Shown here in pieces: positions 1 to 8,999 of a stretch of DNA of 64,000 nt. Made by a program: the position numbers and the translations under genes. The stretch lies in the NCBI RefSeq assembly GCF_900188115.1, contig NZ_FZNW01000015.1:1-64000 (forward strand), given 5' to 3'. The DNA is from Haloechinothrix alba (GTDB taxonomy: Bacteria; Actinomycetota; Actinomycetes; Mycobacteriales; Pseudonocardiaceae). A model generated the notes under the pieces. That model was not told the DNA's origin. It saw nothing but the letters and a program-made list of their open reading frames with translations, and made no database searches. The stretch's first letter is position 1. Every line of letters starts with the position of its first letter.

Positions 1-647
1 CGATCAGCGACCTGCACCGCGGTGGGCAGCGCAGGTCGGATGGCTTCGGCATATGCGCCGGAGCCATCCCGGCAGACCACCTGCACGCCGGGATGCTTGC
101 GCAGCCAGGCCTCGAGCGTGTCAGCCGTGCGGTCGGCAAGGACATCGACGCGCTCGCCGGTCTCCGCGTTGATGGTCACGGTCACGTAGCGCTGTCACTT
201 ACACAGGGCGACATCGTCCACCCCGATCACGGCGGGCACCGGCCGGACCGGAACCGGTAGCCGCAGCAGCGCCCGCAGTGCGGTGTGCCGTGACATCCCG
301 ACACTGAACCCGGCCAGCTCGGCCACGACACGGCCCACCTGCGCAGCCAGCCGGGCGGTGCGGCGCTGATACCGCTCAACTACACAGGCCAGCTGCTCAC
401 GGAAAGTCTGTCGTCGACAACCAAGTCGTGGACAACGCATCCGTCGCGCTCGCACCCGCAGCATGACCCACCGCCCGTCCACCGGCACGTCGGCGACCTG
501 CCGCACGATATAGCCGTGCACCCGCCCCGTCGGGACGGCACATCCCGGGCAGGCCACCGGCCCACACGGCGTCGAGGGCCGCACCACGATAGCCCCGGCA
601 CTATCGTCGACACCCTCAATGACCACCGAAGACAGCCCCGATAACAC
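1..647 (-). pseudogene. ISL3-family transposase, nonsense-mutated and cut by the window edge
   Basis: The reverse strand starts a transposase at 647 with an ISL3-type N-terminal zinc-binding region (CPGC, then a second Cys pair near residues 72-77) and reaches the first catalytic Asp region (GVDDVAL). An in-frame TGA at 195-197 ends the 150-residue ORF. Translation continues in the same frame beyond it (QRYVTVTINAETGERVDVL and on to position 1), still matching the DDE domain of the family. The gene is therefore a nonsense-mutated remnant, not a short protein. The rest lies left of the window. A GGCTCTGGCTC sequence (reverse strand, 729-739) resembles an ISL3 end and may mark the element boundary, but the partner end is not visible. 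Confidence 0.8.
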
Positions 648-796
648 TATGTTCAGAAGTTGATCAACGTCACACCGGACTCACCCTGGCACCACCCAGA
701 ACCGACACACACCGTCACCACCGAATGTGAGCCAGAGCCAGCTAATGGTGTAAGTGGTCCTGACACGCCGAGCTTGCTTGGCGGGAAGGATCGCTC

Positions 797-1260
797 ATGA
801 CCGAGATGATCGAGTCGATGGACTCGTTGACGACTGAGCAGCAGGAACTGGCCGCGGAGCTGGTGGCCAAGGCGCGTGCCGAGGGTGTGGAGCTGACCCG
901 GCCGAATGGGCTGCTGACCGGGCTGACGAAGCAGGTGCTGGAGACCGCGTTGGAGACGGAGCTGGCCGAGCATGTCGGCTATGACAAGCACGACCCGGCC
1001 GGGCGCAACGGCGCCAACTCGCGCAACGGCACCCGCACCAAGACGGTGACCACCGATATCGGCCCGGTCGCCATCGAGGTACCCCGCGACCGGGACGGCT
1101 CGGTCGACCCGCAGATCGTGCGTAAGCGCCAGCGCCGGCTGCAGGGGGTCAACGAGATGGTGCTGTCGCTGACTGCCCGCGGGTTGACCACCGGGGAGGT
1201 CTCGGCGCATTTCGCCGAGACCTCCCCGGTGCCCGGATCAGCAAGGACACCATCTCGAGC
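797..1260 (+). pseudogene. IS256-family (mutator) transposase, 5' fragment with frameshift
   Basis: The first about 140 residues match the N-terminus of IS256/mutator transposases (LTKQVLETALETELAEHVGY, then a VRKRQRR-type basic stretch and LTTGEVSAHFAE). The ATG at 797 has a good GGGAAGGA ribosome site. The frame is lost at about 1220. The expected continuation (ARISKDTIS) is still readable in another frame at about 1230-1258, so this is a frameshift of two added bases. The fragment then stops exactly where the terminal repeat of the next IS256 element begins at 1261. The catalytic domain is missing. It is clearly diverged from the IS256 copy at 1261-3914, so it is a different element. Confidence 0.8.
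1189..1231. repeat. Perfect 19-bp inverted repeat at the frameshift site
   Basis: Arms 1189-1207 (CACCGGGGAGGTCTCGGCG) and 1213-1231 are exact reverse complements, separated by a 5-base loop (CATTT). The right arm replaces the codons that should encode EIYGA in the transposase and adds two bases. The palindrome therefore coincides with the frameshift, as expected from template switching at an imperfect hairpin. Confidence 0.9.
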
Positions 1261-2049
1261 GGGTCTGTAACAAGTTCGGTGTTTTCGGCGTTTGCGGTTA
1301 GTACTTCTGTGCGCTCGGCCAGCGGTCACCGAACGTGGTCGCGAACGCGTTCAATGCCGGTTTCCACCGCATCGTCCATCGTGCTTGTCCCTTGCCGGTC
1401 GGGTCGAGTGACCGGGTGGCCAGGTACAGGCACTTTAGCGCAGCCTGCTCGGTCGGGAAATGTCCTCATGCCCGCACGGCCTTACGATACCGCGCATTCA
1501 ACGATTCGATGGCGTTTGTGGAACACAGCACGCGCCTAATTTCCGGATCGTAATCCAAGAACGGTGTGAATTCCTCCCATGCGGTACGCCACAGTCTGAT
1601 CATCGCCGAATACTGGCCACCCCACTTGTCTTCCAGCTCGTCCAACGCCACCTCCGCGGCACCCACGGTAGGGGCCGCATAGATCGGCTTCAGGTCCTTC
1701 TTCAACGCGTCCCAATCACGCTTGGACGCGATCCGGAACGAGTTCCGGATCAGATGGATCACACACGTCTGCACCCGCGCCTGCGGCCACACGTCAGCGA
1801 CCACCTCCGGCAGGCCCGTCAACCCGTCGCAGACCACGAAGAACACATCCCGCATCCCACGATTGCGCATGTCCTGCAACATCTGCAGCCAGAACTTCGC
1901 GCCCTCACCACCGGTGCCGGCCCACAAGCCGAGCACGTCCTTACGCCCCTCGAGTGTCACCTCGATCGCCGCGTAAAACGCGCGATTCGACACCTGCCCA
2001 TCCCGCACCTTCACGACAATCGCGTCGATAAACACCGCCGCGTACACCT

Positions 2050-3291
2050 GGCGGTTTCCATCGGTCGTTGCGAATCCTGATGGGAAGGGGTTCGTATGCC
2101 GCGTGGTGGGCAGAACAGGATGCCGGTGGCGGTCAAGCGCCGCTACTTCGAGCTGATTCGGGCTGGATGGTCAGGCTCGGCAGCTGCCCAGGCAGTGGGT
2201 GTGTCGTTGAGCTGCGGGTCGGTGTGGTTCGTTGATGCTGGCCGGGTGGACGCCATCGACAAACCGATTAGCTCGCGGTATCTGAACCAGGACGATCGGA
2301 TTGAGATCGCCGATGGGCTCGCCCGCGGAGAGCGGGTTACAGACATCGCCGCTCGGATCGGCAAGAGCTACCAAACCGTGTATCGGGAGATCGCCCGCAA
2401 CCGCAAGCCGGACGGGCGCTATCAACCGTGGTATGCGCACAACCAGGCGTACCTGCGCCGCCAACGCCCCAAGCCTCGCCGCTTCGCGATCGATGCCGCG
2501 TTGCGCGCGGTGGTGGCGGGCACGTTGGCCACGAGGTGGTCGCCGGCGCAGATCAGCCGGTGGTTGCGACGGCGCTGGCCGCGTCGGACCTCGTGGCATG
2601 TCTGCGCTGAGACGATCTATGAAGCCGTCTATCGCGGTGTGATCGTCCCAGCGGATCCGGCAGTTCTGCGCACGGGTCGCACCTATCGGCACCGCCGTGG
2701 CCGGGGCCGTTCCCGCGACGGCGCGCTGAAACAGTCCACGACGATGCGGTCGATCCATACCAGGCCGGCCAGCGTCGAAACCCGCCGACAGGTCGGCCAC
2801 TGGGAAGGTGACCTGATCGTCGGCGCTGCCCAGCGCTCCGCGATCGCCACGCTGGTGGAACGCAAAACGCGGCTGACACTGCTGGTCAAGCTCGACCGCG
2901 ACCACTCCGCCCCGTCGGTCGGTGACGCGCTCATCGGTGCGTTCACCCAGCTTCCAACCGGCCTGCGCCGCAGTTTGACCTGGGATCAGGGCAACGAGAT
3001 GTTCCACCACGAACGGATCGAACACGCCACCGGCGTCACGATCTACTTCGCCGACCCGCACTCACCCTGGCAGCGCGGCAGCAACGAGAACGTCAACGGC
3101 CTGCTGCGCCAGTACCTACCGAAGGGAACCGACCTACGTGCGTGGACGGCCCAACAACTCGACGAGATCGCCACCGAGCTCAACCACCGACCACGCCAAT
3201 GCCTAGGCGACCGGAGCCCGCACCAACTGATGCAACAATGGCACCGTCGACACACCACAACAACGATTCGCAACGTTCACTAGAAACCGCC
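2050..3291 (+). mobile_element. Complete IS30-family insertion sequence
   Basis: The element is 1242 bp. Its ends are imperfect 26-bp inverted repeats that share the outer GGCGGTTTC and the inner GTTGCGAAT (about 21 of 26 matching). It sits inside the IS256 transposase gene, and the flanking triplet CCT is duplicated at 2047-2049 and 3292-3294. Removing the element and one triplet restores the IS256 reading frame. A 3-bp duplication fits IS30-family insertion. The single transposase gene is intact, so the element may still be active. Confidence 0.92.
2096..3283 (+). CDS. IS30-family transposase
   Basis: This 395-residue protein has an N-terminal helix-turn-helix region, a second IS30-type HTH (about residues 65-105, DIAARIGKSYQTVYREIARN) and a C-terminal DDE catalytic domain. 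The catalytic residues are visible as Asp in GHWEGDLIVG, Asp in LTWDQGNEM and Glu in GSNENVNGLLRQYLPKGTD. Full length with no internal stop, it should be functional. The ATG at 2096 follows a GGGAAGGGG ribosome site. The TAG stop lies inside the right terminal repeat. It catalyses transposition of its own element, which has disrupted the surrounding IS256 copy. Confidence 0.95.
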   Translation: MPRGGQNRMPVAVKRRYFELIRAGWSGSAAAQAVGVSLSCGSVWFVDAGRVDAIDKPISSRYLNQDDRIEIADGLARGERVTDIAARIGKSYQTVYREIARNRKPDGRYQPWYAHNQAYLRRQRPKPRRFAIDAALRAVVAGTLATRWSPAQISRWLRRRWPRRTSWHVCAETIYEAVYRGVIVPADPAVLRTGRTYRHRRGRGRSRDGALKQSTTMRSIHTRPASVETRRQVGHWEGDLIVGAAQRSAIATLVERKTRLTLLVKLDRDHSAPSVGDALIGAFTQLPTGLRRSLTWDQGNEMFHHERIEHATGVTIYFADPHSPWQRGSNENVNGLLRQYLPKGTDLRAWTAQQLDEIATELNHRPRQCLGDRSPHQLMQQWHRRHTTTTIRNVH

Positions 3292-4006
3292 CCTCATCGA
3301 GCGGACGCGACTGCCATTCAGCCATCTCCGACACCACAGTATCGGTAATCCGCGACACAGTCTCCTTCGACACCGACGCACCATAAATCTCGTCGAAATG
3401 CGCAGAAATCTCGCCCGTCGTCAAACCCTTCGCATGCAACGACAACACGATCTCATCCACACTGCCCAACCGCCGCTGCCGCTTCTTCACGATCACCGGC
3501 TCGACACTGCCCTCACGATCCCGCGGCACAGCCACCGCGACCTCGCCGACAGCGTCGGAGACCACGGTCTTCGTGCGGGCACCGTTACGCACGTTCGAGC
3601 CCTCCCTGCCGGGCTGATCAGCGTGTTTGGCATGCCCGAGGTGCTCGGTCATCTCCGCGTCCAGCGCGGTCTCCAGCACCGTCTTCGTCAGCCGCCCCAG
3701 CAGCCCGTCCGGCCCGGTCAGGGCCAGACCCTGCTCCTGCGCCTGCTTGATCATCTCGGCGGCCAGCCGCTCCTGCGCGTCCGCCTCGGCCTCACCAGCC
3801 GGCCTCTTCGAAGTCCCAGTCGTCATGGCATCTACAGTCATCACACTCCGTGCCCATCCCGCCGAACCTCAGCCCGGCGTGTCGGGCCGAACCCACCGAT
3901 CTTGAAACAGTCCCTCGCGCAGGCCCCGCGCAACAGGTAGGTGGGACGGACAGGCACGACCTGACCCCTGCTCGTTCCCGACAGGCCACGTGCCAGACTG
4001 GCTGCT

Positions 4007-5308
4007 GTGAGTGTGCGGATCCAGCAGTCGCAGGAATTGTTCGAGCGAGCGACCTCGGTCATCCCCGGAGGGGTCAACTCGCCGGTGCGGGCGTTCAGCT
4101 CGGTCGGTGGGACACCACGCTTCATGGTCTCCGGCGAGGGCGCGTACCTGTCCGACGAGGACGGCAACCGCTACGTCGATCTGGTCTCGTCCTGGGGGCC
4201 GATGATCCTGGGGCACTCCCATCCGGCCGTCGTCGAGGCCGTCCGGTCCGCCGCCGCCTCGGGGCTGTCCTTCGGCACGCCCGTGCGGGGCGAGGTGGAC
4301 CTGGCCGCTGAGATCATCAGGCGGGTCGATCCGGTCGAGCAGGTACGGCTGGTCAACTCCGGAACCGAGGCGACGATGACCGCGATCCGTCTGGCGCGCG
4401 CCTTCACCGGCCGCGACAAGATCGTCAAGTTCGCGGGCTGTTACCACGGTCACGTGGACGCGCTGCTCGTGCAGGCGGGCTCCGGGGTGGCGACGCTCGG
4501 CCTGCCGACCTCGCCAGGGGTCAGCGACGCGCAGGCCGCAGACACCATCGTGCTGCCGTACAACGACATCGAGGCCGTGCGTGCCTGCTTCGCCGAGCAT
4601 GCGGGCCGGATCGCCGCGGTGATCACCGAGGCCGCCGCCGGCAACATGGGTGCGGTCGCTCCCGTGCCCGGGTTCAACGCAGAGCTGCGTCGGCTGACGG
4701 CGGAGGACGGCGCCCTACTGATCATGGACGAGGTCATGACCGGGTTCCGGGTGTCGGCGGCAGGCTGGTACGGCCTCGACTGGGTGGCCGGCGACCTGTA
4801 CACCTTCGGCAAGGTCATGTCGGGAGGCCTGCCTGCCGCTGCGTTCGGCGGCCGGGCCGACGTGCTCGCCATGCTCGCGCCGAGCGGCTCGGTGTACCAG
4901 GCGGGCACGCTTGCCGGTAACCCGGTGGCCGCCGCGGCCGGGCTGGCGACGCTGCGGGCCGCGGATGAGGCGACGTACCACGTGTTGGACGCCAACGCGC
5001 AGCGGCTGAGCACGATGCTGACGGAGGCGCTGTCGGCGGCAGGGGTGGCCCACACCATCGGACAGGCCGGCAACCTGGTGTCGGTGTTCTTCAGCGAGGA
5101 GCCGGTGCACGACTACGACGGAGCTCGCAAGGCCGAGTCGTTCCGCTACAGGCCGTTCTTCCACGCCCTGCTCGAGCAGGGCGTGTTCGCGCCACCGAGC
5201 GCGTTCGAGGCATGGTTCGTCAACACCGCGATGGACGACAACGCGTTCGAGGCCATCGAGGCGGCATTGCCTGCGGCGGCGCGGGCCGCGGCGGAAGCGA
5301 CGGCATGA
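4007..5308 (+). CDS. hemL: Glutamate-1-semialdehyde 2,1-aminomutase
   Basis: HemL is a cytosolic PLP enzyme that converts glutamate-1-semialdehyde to 5-aminolevulinate in the C5 route to heme. The 433 residues are the usual length. The PLP-binding Lys is K269 in [14 protein letters not shown]. The phosphate-site motif NSGTEA (about 117-122), MDEVMTGFR and the N-terminal [12 protein letters not shown] are all family hallmarks. The GTG start at 4007 is chosen because the protein begins directly with the conserved N-terminus. It overlaps the next gene by ATGA. The IS cluster ends only about 90 bp upstream, so its promoter may have been altered. Its position just before cytochrome c maturation genes fits heme supply. 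Confidence 0.97.
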   Translation: MSVRIQQSQELFERATSVIPGGVNSPVRAFSSVGGTPRFMVSGEGAYLSDEDGNRYVDLVSSWGPMILGHSHPAVVEAVRSAAASGLSFGTPVRGEVDLAAEIIRRVDPVEQVRLVNSGTEATMTAIRLARAFTGRDKIVKFAGCYHGHVDALLVQAGSGVATLGLPTSPGVSDAQAADTIVLPYNDIEAVRACFAEHAGRIAAVITEAAAGNMGAVAPVPGFNAELRRLTAEDGALLIMDEVMTGFRVSAAGWYGLDWVAGDLYTFGKVMSGGLPAAAFGGRADVLAMLAPSGSVYQAGTLAGNPVAAAAGLATLRAADEATYHVLDANAQRLSTMLTEALSAAGVAHTIGQAGNLVSVFFSEEPVHDYDGARKAESFRYRPFFHALLEQGVFAPPSAFEAWFVNTAMDDNAFEAIEAALPAAARAAAEATA

Positions 5309-5955
5309 GCCGCCCCGGTTCGGACAGCGCGCGTTCCGTCGTGCACCTCGTGCGGCACGGCGAGGTGCACAACCCCGAGGGCATCCTCTACGGCAGGATG
5401 CCCGGCTACCGGCTGTCCGAGCGTGGCGTGAAGCAGGCGGTCACGGTAGCCGAGACGCTCGCGCGGCACGACATCGTGCACGTGGTCTCGTCGCCGTTGG
5501 AACGCGCGCAGCAGACCGCGGAGCCGATCGCCGACGCGCACCGCCTGGAGACCGGCACCGATGAGCGGCTGATCGAGTCGGACAACCAGTTCGAGGGATA
5601 CCGCGTGTCGGTCGGCAACGGCGTGCTGCGGGAGCCACGGCACTGGTGGAAGCTGCGTGACCCGTTCACACCGTCCTGGGGTGAGCCCTACACCGAGATC
5701 GCACGGCGCATGCTGGCCGCGGTGTACTCCGCCAGGGAGGCGGCCGAGGGAAGTGAGGCGGTGTGCGTGTCGCACCAGCTGCCGATCTGGACCCTGCGAC
5801 GGTTCCTGGAGATGCGCAGGCTGTGGCACGACCCGCGGAACCGGCAGTGCTCGCTCGCGTCGGTGACGAGCCTGGTTTTCCGTGGTGAGATGCTGGGCGA
5901 GGTCGTGTACAGCGAACCGGTGGGACGTACCGACCCGAAGGTGACCGGCGCATGA
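5305..5955 (+). CDS. Histidine phosphatase (phosphoglycerate mutase) family protein
   Basis: The ATG at 5305 overlaps the hemL stop (ATGA). The longer frame upstream is only hemL read out of frame. The protein has the catalytic [10 protein letters not shown] near residues 16-25, an [15 protein letters not shown] motif and a late VSHQLPIW that supplies the second catalytic His. The family removes phosphate through a phospho-histidine. The substrate cannot be told from sequence. The gene is fixed between hemL and the cytochrome c maturation genes in related actinobacteria, which suggests a linked but unproven role. It overlaps the next gene by four bases. Confidence 0.9.
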   Translation: MSRPGSDSARSVVHLVRHGEVHNPEGILYGRMPGYRLSERGVKQAVTVAETLARHDIVHVVSSPLERAQQTAEPIADAHRLETGTDERLIESDNQFEGYRVSVGNGVLREPRHWWKLRDPFTPSWGEPYTEIARRMLAAVYSAREAAEGSEAVCVSHQLPIWTLRRFLEMRRLWHDPRNRQCSLASVTSLVFRGEMLGEVVYSEPVGRTDPKVTGA

Positions 5956-6536
5956 CCCGGTGGACGGCGTACGCGGCGCTGGCAGCGGTGGCGCTGCTGG
6001 CCGTGACCGGTTGCGAGGCAGGCGCCGATGGCGCCCCCGCGGGTGGCGACTTCAGCTTCGTCGCACCGGGAGGCGATACGGACATCCGGTACCCGGTCGA
6101 GGAACGGCAGGACATGCCTCCCGTGGCCGGGGAGGACCTGTTCGACGAGGACGAGGAGATCTCCACGGAGGAGTTCGCAGGCGAGGTCATCGTGATCAAT
6201 ATCTGGGGCCAGTGGTGTGGTCCGTGCCGCAGGGAGGCCCCCGTGATGCAGCGGATCCACGAGGAGTACTCCGACGAGGGAGTTCAGGTCCTGGGTATCG
6301 ATGTGCGCGACCCGTCGCGCAAGGCCCCGCAGGACTTCATGGCCGACCGCGGGCTGGACTACCCGTCGATCTACGACCCGCCTGGCAAGTCGCTGCTCGC
6401 GCTGTCCGGCTACCCGCGCAACATCGTGCCGTCCACCATCATCGTGGACCGCCAGCAGCGTGTGGCGGCCGTGTTCCTGCGGGAGCTGCTGTACGAGGAC
6501 CTGCGCCCCGAGGTCGAGCGTCTGGCTGCCGAGTAG
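5952..6536 (+). CDS. TlpA/ResA-like thioredoxin lipoprotein
   Basis: The N-terminus is a lipoprotein signal ending in a VTGC lipobox (lipidated Cys21), so the protein is anchored outside the cytoplasmic membrane. The thioredoxin fold follows, with the redox pair WCGPC at Cys89 and Cys92 and the usual cis-Pro region (NIVPSTIIVD). In system II cytochrome c maturation such proteins reduce apocytochrome CXXCH cysteines before heme attachment. They receive electrons from CcdA, which is encoded next. The gene overlaps the phosphatase gene (ATGA), so the group is probably co-transcribed. The 194-residue length is normal. Confidence 0.93.
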   Translation: MTRWTAYAALAAVALLAVTGCEAGADGAPAGGDFSFVAPGGDTDIRYPVEERQDMPPVAGEDLFDEDEEISTEEFAGEVIVINIWGQWCGPCRREAPVMQRIHEEYSDEGVQVLGIDVRDPSRKAPQDFMADRGLDYPSIYDPPGKSLLALSGYPRNIVPSTIIVDRQQRVAAVFLRELLYEDLRPEVERLAAE

Positions 6537-6582
6537 TGCCCCGGAAGGGCTGAGACGCACGCCACTGCCTACGCTGGGTTGC

Positions 6583-7356
6583 GTGGACGGCGTGACTGAG
6601 CTGGCGGTATCGGGGCCCCTGCTGTTCGCGGCCGCCGTCGCGCTGCTCGCAGGGCTCGTGTCGTTCGCGTCGCCGTGCATCGTTCCCCTGGTGCCGGGTT
6701 ACCTCGCGTACATGTCCGCCATGGTCGGCGCGGACGCTCCCGCCGTCTCGGAACACGAGGAGCGGGGTGCGGGCCGGTACCGGGTCGTACTCGCCGCCGT
6801 CCTGTTCGTGCTCGGATTCACCGCGGTGTTCGCCGCCGGGATCGGCGGAGTGGTGTGGCTCGCCGATGCGCTGCTGATCAATCAGGGGTTGCTCGAACGC
6901 GTCGGCGGGGTACTCACGATCGCGATGGCGCTGGTGTTCCTCGGCCTGGTCCCGTTCATGCAACGGGAGGTGCGGGTACACGCCGTCCCGCGCGCCGGCA
7001 TGGTCTCAGCTCCCATGCTGGGCGGGGTCTTCGCGCTCGGCTGGACTCCGTGTGTCGGTCCCACCCTGGCGGGGGTGCTGGCCATCGCCAGCTCGACGGG
7101 GGAGACGGCGGCCAGGGGGTTCCTGCTCGTCGTGGTGTACTGCCTCGGACTCGGCCTGCCGTTCGTGCTGATCGCGTTCGGGACCCGCTGGGCTATGCGG
7201 GCGACCGGCTGGCTGCGCAGGAACAGCCGCCGCGTGCAGATCTTCGGCGGCGTGCTGATGCTCGGGGTGGGGATCATGCTCGTCTCCGGCTTCTGGGGCT
7301 GGCTCATGGCGTGGATGCGGGACGCGTTCATCACCGACGTGGTGCTGCCCATATGA
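6583..7356 (+). CDS. ccdA: CcdA-type thiol-disulfide electron carrier
   Basis: This roughly 257-residue integral membrane protein has about six hydrophobic helices. It passes reducing power from cytoplasmic thioredoxin to the outer thioredoxin-like protein during cytochrome c maturation. The two redox cysteines are in family positions: FASPCIVPLVPG (about Cys32) and GWTPCVGPTLAG (about Cys157). The start is uncertain; in-frame GTG codons exist at 6583 and 6592, both ahead of the first helix, and neither has a strong ribosome site. The frame open further upstream overlaps the TlpA gene and is not coding. The stop overlaps the resB start (ATGA). Confidence 0.93.
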   Translation: MDGVTELAVSGPLLFAAAVALLAGLVSFASPCIVPLVPGYLAYMSAMVGADAPAVSEHEERGAGRYRVVLAAVLFVLGFTAVFAAGIGGVVWLADALLINQGLLERVGGVLTIAMALVFLGLVPFMQREVRVHAVPRAGMVSAPMLGGVFALGWTPCVGPTLAGVLAIASSTGETAARGFLLVVVYCLGLGLPFVLIAFGTRWAMRATGWLRRNSRRVQIFGGVLMLGVGIMLVSGFWGWLMAWMRDAFITDVVLPI

Positions 7357-8999
7357 CCACTGGAGGAGACGGCGATCCCGCAGGGCGGGAGCGGACCTAC
7401 CGCGACACCCCGGCGCGGCGGGCGCTGGCGTTCGCGCGCAACACCTGGCGTGGCCTGACGTCGATGCGGGTCGCGCTGATCCTGCTCTTCCTGCTCGCGC
7501 TCGCCGCCTTCCCCGGCGCCGTGCTGCCGCAGCGGATGGTCGACGCCTCGGCCGTGTCCCGCTACATCGAGGACTACGGCTGGTGGGGCAGGTTGCTCGA
7601 CCGGCTGCAGTTCTTCGACGTCTACGGCAGCGTGTGGTTCTCCGCGATCTACCTGCTGCTGCTGGTGTCCCTTGTGGGGTGCCTGGTGCCGCGCAGCGTC
7701 GAGTACGTCAGGTCGATGCGCGCCCGACCCGTCCTGACGCCACGCAACCTCGCGCGGATGCCGCATCACCGCGAGGGGCAGCTGCGCGCGGATCCGGACA
7801 CGGTGGTCGCCAGGGCGCACGACCGGCTGTCGAGGTGGCGCCGCGTCGAACGCACCGAGCAGGACGGCGCACGCACCATCAGCGCCGAGCGCGGTTACCT
7901 GAGGGAGACCGGCAACCTCGTGTTCCATTTCGCGTTGCTCGGATTGATCATCGCTTTCGCCGTCGGGCACATGTACAAGTACGAGGGTCAGGTGATCGTG
8001 CACGCCGACGGCTCGGAGTTCTGCAACTCCGGGATCTATGCCTACGACACGTTCAACGCGGGGTTGAACGTCGACGGGACCGGGTTGACGCCGTTCTGCG
8101 TGCGGGTGAACGACTTCGAGGCCGACTACCTGCCGAACGGCCAGCCGGAGAACTACCGCGCCGACATCGAGTACCAGTCCGGCGACGACCTGCGCGACGA
8201 CACGTGGCGGCCGTACGACCTGCAGGTCAATCACCCGCTGCGCACCGAAGGGGACCGGGTATACCTCCTCGGTCACGGGTTCGCGCCGGAGTTCACGGTG
8301 ACCTTCCCGGACGGGCAGCAGCGTACGAAGGCCACCCAGTGGCGCCCGAACGACCAGATCACCCTGCTGTCCGACGGGGCGACCAAGTTCGACCCGCCAG
8401 GGGTCACCGACGAGGCCCGGCGGCGCTCCAACCAGATCGCGATCACTGGCCTGTTCGCGCCGACGGCGCATTTCAACGGCAAGATCCTCACCTCGTCCGC
8501 TCCCGGCCTCGACGACCCGGCCGTCGCCGTCGACGTGATGCGTGGCGACCTCGGCATCGACTCCGGCTACGGGCAGTCCATCTTCGAGATCGACGAGAAG
8601 ATGGTCGAGCAGGACAGGCTGGAGCGGGTCGCAAGGGAGAACCTCCGGCCCGGTGAGGAGATCCAGCTCGACGACGGCACCCGCATCTCCTTCGACGGGG
8701 TCCACCGATGGGCGTCGCTGCAGGTCTCGCACGATCCCACGCAGGGCTGGGTGCTCGCGTTCGCGATCGTGATGCTGGTCGGGCTGGCGGCCTCGCTGAT
8801 CGTCAAACGCCGCAGGTTGTGGATCCGGGTGAGCCCGTCCGGCGACGGGGGCGCGGGTAGCCTCGTGCACGTCGGTGGTCTGGCGAGAACCGACCAGGCC
8901 GGGTACGGCGAGGAGTTCACCCGGCTGGCCGCGGACCTGCTCGACGATACGGGCGGCGAGTGGGACGCCCGGAACGGTTCGGAAAGGAATCGCAGCTGA
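7353..8999 (+). CDS. resB: Cytochrome c biogenesis protein ResB
   Basis: ResB (Ccs1) forms the heme-handling membrane complex of system II maturation with CcsB/ResC. The 548-residue protein starts at the ATG at 7353, overlapping ccdA. It has three early transmembrane segments (about residues 35-60, 90-110 and 185-205), a long extracytoplasmic domain (about 210-460) and a last helix near 465-485 (WVLAFAIVMLVGLAASLIV), followed by a cytoplasmic tail. This is the classic ResB layout. The stop overlaps the ccsB start (TGATG). The longer open frame upstream is ccdA read out of phase. Confidence 0.95.
   Translation: MTTGGDGDPAGRERTYRDTPARRALAFARNTWRGLTSMRVALILLFLLALAAFPGAVLPQRMVDASAVSRYIEDYGWWGRLLDRLQFFDVYGSVWFSAIYLLLLVSLVGCLVPRSVEYVRSMRARPVLTPRNLARMPHHREGQLRADPDTVVARAHDRLSRWRRVERTEQDGARTISAERGYLRETGNLVFHFALLGLIIAFAVGHMYKYEGQVIVHADGSEFCNSGIYAYDTFNAGLNVDGTGLTPFCVRVNDFEADYLPNGQPENYRADIEYQSGDDLRDDTWRPYDLQVNHPLRTEGDRVYLLGHGFAPEFTVTFPDGQQRTKATQWRPNDQITLLSDGATKFDPPGVTDEARRRSNQIAITGLFAPTAHFNGKILTSSAPGLDDPAVAVDVMRGDLGIDSGYGQSIFEIDEKMVEQDRLERVARENLRPGEEIQLDDGTRISFDGVHRWASLQVSHDPTQGWVLAFAIVMLVGLAASLIVKRRRLWIRVSPSGDGGAGSLVHVGGLARTDQAGYGEEFTRLAADLLDDTGGEWDARNGSERNRS

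Larger units (their letters stand above)
1298..3844 (-). pseudogene. IS256-family transposase split by IS30 and carrying a nonsense codon
   Basis: The N-terminal half reads from 3844 down to 3293 and ends at RPLDE. The C-terminal half resumes at 2047 (VYAAVFIDAIVVKV). Joined across the IS30 insertion they give about 433 codons, the family's usual length. The DDE residues are visible: Asp in FIDAIVV, Asp in VVCDGLTGLPE and Glu in NAIESLNARY. A second lesion is an in-frame TGA at 1466-1468, after RKAVRA, where the family has Arg (CGA to TGA). Beyond it the same frame continues (GHFPTEQAALKCLYL) to a natural stop at 1298-1300. The gene is dead twice over. Confidence 0.88.
1261..3914 (-). mobile_element. 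IS256-family element, interrupted by an IS30-family element
   Basis: The outer ends match as inverted repeats: GGGTCTGTAACAAG at 1261-1274 and, reverse-complemented, GGGACTGTTTCAAG from 3901-3914 (11 of 14 bases). Removing the nested IS30 and its 3-bp duplication leaves about 1.41 kb, a normal size for this family. The transposase gene fills it on the reverse strand. I see no convincing 8-9 bp target duplication: the left flank is CATCTCGAGC and the right flank TCGCGCAGGC. The flanks have therefore probably been rearranged since insertion. Confidence 0.75.

Noticed and set aside
1250-3925. TCGAGC/TCGCGC flanks as a target duplication of the IS256 element
   Set aside because: They match imperfectly over only six bases, and the family makes 8-9 bp duplications; the right flank does not continue the left remnant.
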